DNA of 64,000 bases from Streptomyces sp. NBC_00306 (GTDB lineage Bacteria; Actinomycetota; Actinomycetes; Streptomycetales; Streptomycetaceae). The stretch covers positions 1,550,001 through 1,614,000 of the forward strand of contig NZ_CP108032.1 of the NCBI RefSeq assembly GCF_036169555.1, written 5' to 3'. The notes beneath the pieces are model-generated. The model saw only the letters and a program-made list of their open reading frames with translations, searched no databases and was not told where the DNA came from. Of this stretch, positions 49,034-57,185 are shown one piece after another. Both the position numbers and the translations under genes were made by a program. Within the stretch, counting starts at the first letter, position 1. Each line of letters starts with the position of its first letter.

Positions 49034-50080
49034 ATGACCGCTCGCCGTAAGGTCACCACGCTCGCCGCACTCGGCGTCGCGCCGATCGTGATCGCCGGGC
49101 TTTCCGCCGCTCCGGCCTTCGCCCACGGCTCGATGACGGACCCGGTCAGCCGGGTGTCCGCCTGCTTCGCCGAGGGGCCGGAGAGTCCGGTCTCCGCGGC
49201 GTGCAAGGCTGCGGTCGCGGCCGGCGGTACGCAGCCCCTGTACGACTGGAACGAGGTCAACATCGCCAACGCCGCGGGCAATCACCAGCAGGTGATCCCG
49301 GACGGCAAGCTGTGCAGCGCGGGCCGCGACAAGTACAAGGGGCTCGATCTGCCCCGCGGTGACTGGCCTTCCAGCAAGATGTCGGCCGGCAACCGCACCT
49401 TCCACTACAAGGCGACCGCGCCCCACAAGGGTTCCTTCGAGCTGTACCTGACCAAGGACGGGTACGACCCGACGAAGCCGCTGAAGTGGTCGGACCTGGA
49501 GGCCAAGCCGTTCGCGAAGGTCACCGACCCGAAGCTGGTCAACGGTGAGTACGTCTTCGACGGTGTCGTCCCGAACAAGTCCGGCCGCCACCTCGTCTAC
49601 TCCATCTGGCAGCGTTCGGACTCCCCCGAGGCCTTCTACACCTGTTCCGACGTGGTGTTCGGGCAGGACAACGGCGGCGCCGGCAGCGCCCCGACCGCCG
49701 CTGCGCCCTCCGAGGAGGAGATAGCCGACGGTGCCGACAAGTCGACCGTGGACCACAACGGTCACGGCGGCGACGGGCACGACGAGGCGGGCAAGGGCTC
49801 CGAGCAGACCGGCACGGAAGCGCCCGGCGAGGAGGCCGGCGAAAAGCCCGCGGGCCAGGCCGCCGGCGAGGAGGCCGAGCAGGCCGGGGACAACGCCCCC
49901 GAGCCGAACAGCGCCGCTGCCCCGGGCACCTCGGGCAGCGAGAACCTCGCCGAGACCGGTGGTGACAGCAGCACCCCGTACATCGCTATCGGGGGCGCCG
50001 CCGCCCTCGCTCTCGGTGCGGCCGCACTGTTCGGCACGGCCCGGCGCAGGGCGACGGCAGGCGGCCGTCACGGCCGCTGA
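49034..50080 (+). CDS. Cell-wall-anchored AA10 lytic polysaccharide monooxygenase
   Basis: 348 aa. Signal peptide cut after PAFA, giving a mature N-terminal His31. The copper histidine brace is His31 (HGSMTDP) plus His131 (TAPHKGSFELYLTK). The AA10 catalytic domain ends near residue 220 (AFYTCSDVVFG). A long Glu/Gly/Ala linker follows, then LAETG (305-309), a hydrophobic helix and an Arg-rich tail, the LAxTG class recognised by Streptomyces sortase E. It cleaves chitin or cellulose oxidatively and should be displayed on the cell wall rather than released. GAGGAG precedes the start. Confidence 0.93.
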   Translation: MTARRKVTTLAALGVAPIVIAGLSAAPAFAHGSMTDPVSRVSACFAEGPESPVSAACKAAVAAGGTQPLYDWNEVNIANAAGNHQQVIPDGKLCSAGRDKYKGLDLPRGDWPSSKMSAGNRTFHYKATAPHKGSFELYLTKDGYDPTKPLKWSDLEAKPFAKVTDPKLVNGEYVFDGVVPNKSGRHLVYSIWQRSDSPEAFYTCSDVVFGQDNGGAGSAPTAAAPSEEEIADGADKSTVDHNGHGGDGHDEAGKGSEQTGTEAPGEEAGEKPAGQAAGEEAEQAGDNAPEPNSAAAPGTSGSENLAETGGDSSTPYIAIGGAAALALGAAALFGTARRRATAGGRHGR

Positions 50081-50103
50081 GCATCCCTCGCCGGGTGGCG
50101 AAA

Positions 50104-50146
50104 CTGCGCGTCCGTTCTTCGGTGTCAGCTGAAGACGGACGCGCAG
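50104..50146. terminator. Bidirectional hairpin between LPMO and lipase genes
   Basis: CTGCGCGTCCGTTCTTC (50104-50120) pairs with GAAGACGGACGCGCAG (50131-50146) with one bulged base. The lipase stop codon lies in the loop. Confidence 0.7.
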
Positions 50147-51012
50147 GTCGTGCGTCGGGCGTTCGCCGGGTCAAGGGCGTTGGCCACCTCGTGGTACGCG
50201 ATCCGGTCGAACAGCCCGATGGCGAGATGCTCCGACAGGTTCACCGGACACAGGTCCTGGACCAGGACGTTCTTGACGCCCGGGCCGTCCAGGTACTGCG
50301 AGCGGTAGGGCGTGACCACCTGGTCGTAGCGGGTGGAGATGACGGTGTAACGCACGCCGGGCACGGTGTCGCCGCCCGCGTTGAGTTTGGTCAGGAAGGC
50401 GGAGCCGACGATCTGGTCGGCGAGCCCCGGGGTGGCGGAGCTGAGCAGGTCCTCGGCTCCGGGGAAGTACGGCAGGAGCGCGGTGAGGCCGGACAGCGTG
50501 GTGCCGTGGTTGTCGGGCGCCAGGCCGATGAGGGCGTTCACCTTGTCGGCGCCGCCGAGGAACTTGAGGTAGTAGCGCGGCATCATGCCGCCCTGGGAGT
50601 GGCCGACGAGGTCCGCCTCGGCCGCGCCGGTCGCGGCGAGCACCTTGTCGACATAGGTGTCGAGTTGCTCCGCGGACTTGTCGATGGGGCCGAGGCCGTG
50701 GAAGAAGGGCACGCCGGGGAGCTGCCCGTAGTCGAGTGAGAAGACGCAGTAGCCGCGCTTGACCAGGTACGGAGCGAGGCTGAGCCAGTTGTCGATCGAG
50801 TTCCCGAAGGTTCCGTGGACGAGAACGACGGGGCGGGGATGGGTGGCGGAGGGCTTGCAGCTGTAGTTGTTCCAACCGCTGTGGGGTGCCGATGCGGTGG
50901 CGGTGTCGGCGGTGGCCGAATCGGCGTGGGCGGCGGCTGCGGGAGTCAGGCTGACGGCGGCGGCCAGCAGCAGGGCGGCAAGGGGTCTCAGTGCACGTTT
51001 CCAGGGCAGCAT
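50125..51012 (-). CDS. Secreted class 2 lipase (alpha/beta hydrolase)
   Basis: 295 aa with a signal peptide ending near AAAAHADS. Oxyanion strand VVLVHGTFGNSIDNW (near 62), nucleophile elbow GHSQGGMMPRYY (near 137), and C-terminal SEHLAIGLFD carrying the catalytic His. Three or more Cys allow a disulfide. Matches Streptomyces lipase_2-type extracellular lipases. Convergent with the LPMO gene. An inverted repeat (ACGAGTAAC) lies in its promoter. Confidence 0.92.
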   Translation of the reverse strand: MLPWKRALRPLAALLLAAAVSLTPAAAAHADSATADTATASAPHSGWNNYSCKPSATHPRPVVLVHGTFGNSIDNWLSLAPYLVKRGYCVFSLDYGQLPGVPFFHGLGPIDKSAEQLDTYVDKVLAATGAAEADLVGHSQGGMMPRYYLKFLGGADKVNALIGLAPDNHGTTLSGLTALLPYFPGAEDLLSSATPGLADQIVGSAFLTKLNAGGDTVPGVRYTVISTRYDQVVTPYRSQYLDGPGVKNVLVQDLCPVNLSEHLAIGLFDRIAYHEVANALDPANARRTTCASVFS

Positions 51013-51413
51013 CGGGCAATCTCCTTGCGGCTCAAGGGAGTAGCGATGGCTGGATTTGTGGTGCCCACGACAAAACTACGCACGAGTAACCGCGACTGGG
51101 AAGTTACGCGTCGGTAAAAACTGAACTTGTGTCAATAAGCGATCTCCGCCGGTCAGCGGCGGCACACGGCACAGCGGACGGGCGCGGCGGTGGTACACCA
51201 TCCGCTCCGGTGGCAGGTTTGAGTCCGGGCCGGGACCGGGGCCAGGGGGTTCGGGTGCCAGGAGGTCAGGGGCCCGGGGCCGGCGGGTCCGGGCAGCGGC
51301 ATGGGCCGCGCAGGGATGTCCGCGGCGCGAGAGGCGAAGTCCGGCATCGGCGCCGGAGGTTGGCCCGCCCCCGCACCCGCCCCGCGCCCGCCCCGCGCTC
51401 CCCCGCCCCGCCC
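51013..51413. other. Intergenic region: lipase promoter and 3' flank of the imuB-like gene
   Basis: The first 110 bases are AT-richer and hold the lipase promoter with an inverted repeat at 51082-51111. The remaining 290 bases, downstream of the imuB-like stop, are extremely GC-rich, with CCCGCCCCGC-type runs near 51366-51415. I see no gene in them. Confidence 0.6.
51082..51111. promoter_or_regulatory. Inverted repeat in the lipase promoter
   Basis: ACGAGTAAC (51082-51090) and GTTACGCGT (51103-51111) are inverted arms matching at 8 of 9 positions, with a 12-base spacer, about 70 bases upstream of the lipase start. It probably binds a dimeric regulator. Confidence 0.45.
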
Positions 51414-52469
51414 CTACGACGCCCTGCGGAACGTGGCCGCCGGCCGCACCGTGCCCGCGCCGAACCGCGCGTTCGCCCGGTCGACAGCCACCTCCGCCGT
51501 GAGACGGGATTCCCGCACCGGGTCGAGCGAGATCTGCCGGGCCACCCTCTCGGCCTCGGTGAGGTCCTCGGCGCGCAGCACCATGCCCGTCAGCCGGGCC
51601 CGCTGGAGTCCGGCGGCGTCCATCATCCGGTACGCCGCGGTCCGCAGATCCTCGTCGTGGCCGGACGGTTCGGGGAGCCGCCGGGTCTTCTCCCAGTGCG
51701 TGCCACCGGCGAACTGGAGCTTCAAGGACAGCGCCCGGGCGGCCTGACGGCGGTCGCGCAGGGTCGCGCCCAGCCGTACCACCAGATCGAGAAGCGCGGC
51801 CCTGACCAGGGCGCCGTCGAGCTCGTGCCCGGTGAACCGGTGACGGACGGCGGCCGCGGGCGGCAGGTCCTTGGGCGTGACGGGACGTGGGTCGACACCG
51901 CGGGCGCGCTCCGCGGCCTGCCGTCCCGCCCGCCGGCCCAGGATCCGTTCGACGACACCCTGCGGGACGGCGGCCAGCGCGCCGACGGTGTGCAGGCCGT
52001 ACGCGTGCAGCGCCTCGGCCTGCCGGGAGCCGATGCCGTGCAGCGTCTCCACCGGCAGCGGCGCGAGGAACTCGTCCACCCCGCCCTCGGGCACCGCCAC
52101 GATGCCGCCGGGTTCCGGTACCCGGGCGGAGGCCATCGCCGCCACCGCCCAGGTGCCGGCCACCCCGATCCGTACGTCCGTGCCCAGCCGGGCCACCGCG
52201 CGCAACCGCACCATCTCCGCGATCCGCACGGCATCCGCACCGAAGTACCGCTGCGCTCCCCGGGCCTGCACCAGCGCAGCCGAGGGCGGGATGGCCTGGA
52301 CGACGGGAGAGAACTCCCGCAGCAGTTCCAGCACCGCCCGGTACTCGTCCTCGGGGAGCGCCGGGGCGCAGCGCACATGCAGGACGCTCGCCGCACGGCC
52401 GTACGGTCCGCCGGCTCCGGCTCCCTGCCCTGCGTCCGGCCGGTCGGGGCTCGGGGGATTCTGGTTCAT
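51414..52469 (-). CDS. ImuB-like Y-family DNA polymerase homologue lacking catalytic carboxylates
   Basis: 351 aa; its ATG overlaps the dnaE2 stop (ATGA). The fold is Y-family: the fingers/palm region VRIGVAGTWAVAAMASARV and a helix-hairpin-helix LHGIGSRQAEALHAYGLHTVGAL. The metal-binding motifs are missing: DinB-type DMDAFF is VRCAPALPED here, and SIDEAFLD is replaced by PSAALVQARG. It is therefore probably a non-catalytic ImuB adaptor for DnaE2 in mutagenic repair. RQISLDPV near the C-terminal third could be a beta-clamp-binding motif. Confidence 0.8.
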   Translation of the reverse strand: MNQNPPSPDRPDAGQGAGAGGPYGRAASVLHVRCAPALPEDEYRAVLELLREFSPVVQAIPPSAALVQARGAQRYFGADAVRIAEMVRLRAVARLGTDVRIGVAGTWAVAAMASARVPEPGGIVAVPEGGVDEFLAPLPVETLHGIGSRQAEALHAYGLHTVGALAAVPQGVVERILGRRAGRQAAERARGVDPRPVTPKDLPPAAAVRHRFTGHELDGALVRAALLDLVVRLGATLRDRRQAARALSLKLQFAGGTHWEKTRRLPEPSGHDEDLRTAAYRMMDAAGLQRARLTGMVLRAEDLTEAERVARQISLDPVRESRLTAEVAVDRANARFGAGTVRPAATFRRAS

Positions 52470-55400
52470 CCGGCGCTCCCGGGACTCTGGTGCCACAACT
52501 TCCTCCCCGTTGCCGCCTGTTGCTCACCCGGCGGCTGAAGGTCCGCCCAGGGGTTGAGTTCGTAGCCGGTCGACAGCTGGATCCGGCGCCCGTTGTCGGC
52601 GGGGGCCCGCCCGTCGCCCTCCACGGGAGCGGTCAGCCGTGCCGCGACCGCGTCGAGGCCTCCCGTCCGCCGCAGTTCCGCCAGTTCGGCGAGGTTCCAG
52701 GCGGCCGCGCCGACCACGCTGAGGCTGCGCGGACCGCGCCGCTGCACCACCCCGCGCACCAGCAGCAGCCAGGAATGGAAGACGGTGTAGGCGCATGCGG
52801 CGTGGCTGTCGTCGAAGAAGGCGAGGTCGACCAGGCCGGTGCCGTCGTCGAGCGTGCTGAAGATGACCCGGCGCCCGGACCGGATCGGCGGTGTCTGGGT
52901 GGCCGCCTTCGCACCCGCGACCAGCACGGTCTGCCCGTGCTTCGCCGAGCGCAGTTGCTGGGCCGAGAGCACTCCCAGCTCCTTCAGGAAGGAGTGGTGA
53001 TCACCCATCAGATGCCGGGAGGCGTCCATGCCGAGGACGCCGAGCTCGGCGCTGAGGCGTTCCGCGTCACCGAGGTCGGGCAGCCCGACGGGGGCGGTCT
53101 TCTCCCCCTGCCCGAGCGGGAGTTGACTGCCGTAGGACCCGCCGACCCTCTTGCCGCGCTGTCCGCGGTGGAGTTCGGCGAGATGCAGCAGCAGGTCGCG
53201 CCGGTTCGCGCCGAAGGCGTCCAGCGCACCGACCTGGGCGAGCCGTTCGGCGACCGGGCGGCCGGGGCGGGCGCGCTGCCAGAAGTCCAGCAGCGAGGAG
53301 TAGGGGCGGCCGTTCGCGATGCGCTCCGCCTCGGCCTCACTGATGCCGTGGACGTCCGAGAGGGCGAGCCTCAACCCCCAGGCCTCGCGCCCCTCTTCAG
53401 ACACCAGTTCGATTTGATGAGCGACCGCCGACCGGTTCACGTCCAACGGCAGTACGGGGACTCCGCGCCGCCGCGCGTCCGCCAGCAGCAGCCGCTTCGG
53501 GTACATCCCCGGGTCATGGGTGAGCAGACCGGCGAAGAAGGCCGCCGGGTGGTGCGCCTTGAGCCATGCCGACTGATAGGTCGGCACGGCGAAGGCCACC
53601 GCGTGCGCCTTGCAGAAACCGTACGAGCCGAAGGCCTCGATGATCTCCCAGGTGCGGGCGATCACGTCGGCGGTGTAGTCCCTGGCCGCCGCCTGCCGGG
53701 CGAACCAGACCTTGATCGCTCCCTGCGACTCGGGGTGGGACAGCCCGCGCCGCACCCGGTCGGCCTCGTCCCGTCCGCAGCCGGTCATGATGTCCAGCAT
53801 CTCGATGATCTGCTCATGGAAGACGACGACTCCGTAGGTCTCCTTCAGCGGCCTCTCCAGGTCCTTGTGCGGATAGCGGACCGGCGCCCGGCCGTGCCGG
53901 GCCTCGATGAACGGCCGCACCATGTCGGCCGCGACCGGGCCCGGCCGGAACAGCGAGATGTCGACCACCAGGTCGTCGAAGGTCGACGGCTGGAGCCGGC
54001 CGATCAGATCCCGCTGGCCCGGCGACTCGATCTGGAAACAGCCCAGCGTCTCGGTGGACTTGATCAGCCGGTAGGTGTCCGGGTCGCCCGGCGGTACGGC
54101 ATCGATGTCGACCTTCTCCCCCGTCGCCCGCCCCACCTCGGCGACCGCGTGCGCCATCGCCGACTGCATCCGTACGCCGAGGACGTCGAGTTTGAGCAGC
54201 CCGAGCTCCTCCACGTCGTCCTTGTCGAACTGCGCCATGGGCAGGCTCTCCCCGCTGGTGGGCACCACCGGGGTACGGGTCAGGAGCGAGGCGTCCGAGA
54301 GCAGCACCCCGCACGGGTGCATGGCGATCCCCCGCGGCAGCGCGTCCAGCGCCTCGACCAGCTCCCACATCCGTCCGTGCTTCCCCTTCTCGGCGGCGAG
54401 GGCGCGCAGCTCGGGCAGTTCCTCCATGGCGGCGCGGGCGTCACGGGCGCGGATGTGCGGAAAGGACTTGGCGATGCGGTCGATCTCGGCCGGGTCCATG
54501 GAGAGCGCGGCGCCCACGTCGCGTACCGCATGGCGTACCCGGTAGGTCTCGGGCATGGCGACGGTGGCGACCCGCTCCTCGCCGAAGCGGTCGATGATCG
54601 CACGGTAGACCTCGATCCGGCGGGCGGACTCCACGTCGATGTCGATGTCGGGCAGCACCCGCCGCCGGGTGGAGAGGAAGCGCTCCATCAGCAGGCCGTG
54701 TTCGACGGGGTCGGCGTGCGCGATGCCGAGGAGATGGTTGACGAGGGAGCCCGCCCCGGAGCCGCGTGCCGCTACCCGGATGCCCATCTTCTTGACGTCG
54801 TCGACGACCTGAGCGACCGTCAGGAAGTACGTGGCGTTGCCGTGGTACGCGATGATGTCGAGCTCGTGGTGCATGCGCTCCCAGTAGTCGCGGCGGTTGT
54901 CGTAGCCGCGCAGCACCATGCCGGCGGCGGCGCGGGAGGCCAGCACCCGTTGCGGGGAGCGCCGTGCGGCGCCGACCAGATGCGGTTCGGGGAAGTGGAC
55001 GGCGCCGATCCCCAGGTCGCCCTCGGGGTCGACCCGGCACGCGGCCGCCGTCTCCTCGGTCATGGCGAGCAGCCGGTGCGCGGTGTCCCGGCGGAAGCCC
55101 GCCGCCTCGGCGACCCGCTCGGCATGCGCGGTCATCGCGTCCGGGCCCTTGAGCCAGCGCTCCCCGCTGTCGAGACCCTTGCGCGGGTCGACGGGCACCA
55201 GGCGGCGGGCCGCGTCGAGGACGTCGGCGACCGGGCCCTGGCCGGGGTCGGCGTAGCGGACGGCATTGGTCAGCACGGCCCGTACGCCGTGTTCGGCGGC
55301 GAAGCCGAGGGTGCGTGCGGCGTGCCGCAGGGAGCCGGGGCCGGTGCCCGGGAGTCCGTGGTGGACGACTTCGAGGCGCAGCCCATTGCCGAAACGTTCC

Positions 55401-55915
55401 TGCCAGGGTGTGAGCAGCGTGGCCGCTCGGTCGGGGCGGCCCGCGGCGAGCGCCCGGCCGATCTCGGACGCGGGCCCGAGCAGAACGGTCAGATCGTCGC
55501 CGTGACTGTCGTTCCAGGGCAGCAGCGGAAGACCGTCGTCCGCCGCATGCGCGGCGGTCACCAGTCGGCACAGCTCGGCCCAGCCCCGGCGGGACCGCGC
55601 CAGAAAGACGGCCCGCGGAGCGGACTCGTCGAGAAAGGCACCACCGCGCACGGGAGCACGCCGGCGCTCGGTCGGCCCCTCCTGCCGCGCCCGCTCCCCC
55701 ACCGCGAGGTCCACCCCGAACAGCGGCCTGACCCCCTCTTTCCCGCAGGCCTTGATGAAGCGGACCGCGCCCGCGACGGTGTCGCGGTCAGTCAGCGCAA
55801 GGGCGTCCATACCCCGCTCGGCGGCACCCGCGGCCAGCCGCTCCGGATGCGATGCCCCGTACCGCAGGGAGAACCCGGAAACGGTGTGCAGATGCGTGAA
55901 CCCGGGCACCCACAC
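52466..55915 (-). CDS. dnaE2: Error-prone DNA polymerase DnaE2 (ImuC)
   Basis: 1149 aa. C-family polymerase: an N-terminal PHP domain opening with FTHLHTVSGFSLRYGAS, the palm with PDIDIDVES near residue 422 carrying two catalytic Asp, then GSGAGSLVNHLLGIAH just before it, a helix-hairpin-helix region and a C-terminal OB domain (RRVIFSTLDDGTGLVDLAFF). Length and absence of the C-terminal tau-binding region fit DnaE2, the translesion paralogue, not replicative DnaE1. First gene of an operon with an ImuB-like protein. No LexA box was identified upstream. Confidence 0.92.
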   Translation of the reverse strand: MWVPGFTHLHTVSGFSLRYGASHPERLAAGAAERGMDALALTDRDTVAGAVRFIKACGKEGVRPLFGVDLAVGERARQEGPTERRRAPVRGGAFLDESAPRAVFLARSRRGWAELCRLVTAAHAADDGLPLLPWNDSHGDDLTVLLGPASEIGRALAAGRPDRAATLLTPWQERFGNGLRLEVVHHGLPGTGPGSLRHAARTLGFAAEHGVRAVLTNAVRYADPGQGPVADVLDAARRLVPVDPRKGLDSGERWLKGPDAMTAHAERVAEAAGFRRDTAHRLLAMTEETAAACRVDPEGDLGIGAVHFPEPHLVGAARRSPQRVLASRAAAGMVLRGYDNRRDYWERMHHELDIIAYHGNATYFLTVAQVVDDVKKMGIRVAARGSGAGSLVNHLLGIAHADPVEHGLLMERFLSTRRRVLPDIDIDVESARRIEVYRAIIDRFGEERVATVAMPETYRVRHAVRDVGAALSMDPAEIDRIAKSFPHIRARDARAAMEELPELRALAAEKGKHGRMWELVEALDALPRGIAMHPCGVLLSDASLLTRTPVVPTSGESLPMAQFDKDDVEELGLLKLDVLGVRMQSAMAHAVAEVGRATGEKVDIDAVPPGDPDTYRLIKSTETLGCFQIESPGQRDLIGRLQPSTFDDLVVDISLFRPGPVAADMVRPFIEARHGRAPVRYPHKDLERPLKETYGVVVFHEQIIEMLDIMTGCGRDEADRVRRGLSHPESQGAIKVWFARQAAARDYTADVIARTWEIIEAFGSYGFCKAHAVAFAVPTYQSAWLKAHHPAAFFAGLLTHDPGMYPKRLLLADARRRGVPVLPLDVNRSAVAHQIELVSEEGREAWGLRLALSDVHGISEAEAERIANGRPYSSLLDFWQRARPGRPVAERLAQVGALDAFGANRRDLLLHLAELHRGQRGKRVGGSYGSQLPLGQGEKTAPVGLPDLGDAERLSAELGVLGMDASRHLMGDHHSFLKELGVLSAQQLRSAKHGQTVLVAGAKAATQTPPIRSGRRVIFSTLDDGTGLVDLAFFDDSHAACAYTVFHSWLLLVRGVVQRRGPRSLSVVGAAAWNLAELAELRRTGGLDAVAARLTAPVEGDGRAPADNGRRIQLSTGYELNPWADLQPPGEQQAATGRKLWHQSPGSAG

Positions 55916-55982
55916 CTCCTGGATCAGTCCGTCTCACCTCCCCCTCCTCCACCATAGACCAAGTTTCGAACATACGTACGAC

Positions 55983-57176
55983 ATGGCGCGCATCAGCCAT
56001 TCGGACCCGCCCCACCTGCGGGAACACGGGGCGAGACCCAGCGTGGAGGCCATGACGCGCACATCGGACGACCCTCGCGGAGGATTCCTCGGCGAGCTCA
56101 AGGACGCGGTGAGCGCACGGGCCGCACTCCTGGTCCTCGGGGTGCTGGCGATCCAGCTGGCCTTCATCACGTCGTACATCGGCGCCTTCCACGCACCCGC
56201 GCCGCACAGGGTCCCGCTGGCCGTCACGGCGCATTCGAGCCAGGTCTCCGACGAGGTCCTGTACCGGCTTTCCACCCTGCCGGGCCAGCCGATCGACCCC
56301 CGGCCGGTCCGGAACGAGACGGCGGCGGTCGAACAGATCCGGAACCGGGACATCGACGGCGCACTCGTCCTCGGTCCCGATGGCACCGCCCGGCTGCTGG
56401 TTGCCAGTGGCGGCGGCGCCTCGCTCTCCCAGGCGATCACCGAAGTCGTCACGGCGGCCGAGAAGGGGCAGCGCAGGTCCCTGACGGTGGTGGACGTGGT
56501 CCCCGGCACCCCGGGCGACGCCCGCGGGCTCTCGTCGTTCTACCTGGTCGTCGGATGGTGCGTGGGCGGCTATCTGTGCGCGGCGATCCTCGCGATCAGC
56601 GCGGGCGCACGGCCCGCCAACGGATCCCGCGCCGTGATCCGGCTGGGCGCCCTGCTGCTGTACTCAATCCTCGCCGGCCTGCTGGGATCCGTGATCGCGG
56701 GCCCCGTCCTGGACGCCTTGCCGGGCGGCCTTCCTGCCCTGTGGGGCCTCGGCACGCTGCTGGTCTTCGCGGTCGGGTCGATCACGCTCGCCCTCCAGGG
56801 CCTCGTGGGCGTCATCGGCATCGGCATCGCGATCCTGCTGGTGGTCGTGCTCGGCAATCCGAGTGCGGGCGGCGCGTATCCCCATCCGCTGCTGCCGGCG
56901 TTCTGGCGGACCATCGGACCCGCACTGCCGCCGGGCGCGGGCACCTACGCCGCCCGCTCGATCGCGTACTTCAGGGGCAACGGCGCGGGCGTCCCGATGC
57001 TGGTGCTCGCCGTGTGGGCGGTGGCGGGTACGGCGCTCACGATCGCCGCCGCGGTGTTCCGCCCCGGCGGCACGGGGGCCGGTGCGGAGGTGGCCGCGAG
57101 CGGCGGAGCCGATGGGAGCCGGCGGGACCGAGCCGGAAGGGCGGCCACCGCGGGCCGTCCCGGCACCATGGGCTGA
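55983..57176 (+). CDS. ABC-2/YhgE-like membrane protein, unknown function
   Basis: 397 aa from ATG at 55983; ATG at 56053 (MTRTSDD) is an alternative. One N-terminal membrane segment (residues 50-70) is followed by an extracytoplasmic domain of about 120 residues (VPLAVTAHSSQVSDEVLYRL), then five to six membrane segments (180-385). This topology is that of YhgE/Pip-type and ABC-2 permease-like proteins. No ATPase is adjacent. It ends 9 bases before the next membrane-protein gene, so they are probably one operon. Confidence 0.75.
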   Translation: MARISHSDPPHLREHGARPSVEAMTRTSDDPRGGFLGELKDAVSARAALLVLGVLAIQLAFITSYIGAFHAPAPHRVPLAVTAHSSQVSDEVLYRLSTLPGQPIDPRPVRNETAAVEQIRNRDIDGALVLGPDGTARLLVASGGGASLSQAITEVVTAAEKGQRRSLTVVDVVPGTPGDARGLSSFYLVVGWCVGGYLCAAILAISAGARPANGSRAVIRLGALLLYSILAGLLGSVIAGPVLDALPGGLPALWGLGTLLVFAVGSITLALQGLVGVIGIGIAILLVVVLGNPSAGGAYPHPLLPAFWRTIGPALPPGAGTYAARSIAYFRGNGAGVPMLVLAVWAVAGTALTIAAAVFRPGGTGAGAEVAASGGADGSRRDRAGRAATAGRPGTMG

Positions 57177-57185
57177 GGCGAGCCG

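Noticed and set aside
51887..55957. Open frame of 1356 codons on the plus strand opposite dnaE2
   Set aside because: Shadow of the high-GC dnaE2 gene. The translation is Arg/Gly/Pro/His low-complexity with no motifs, while the minus strand shows full polymerase signatures.
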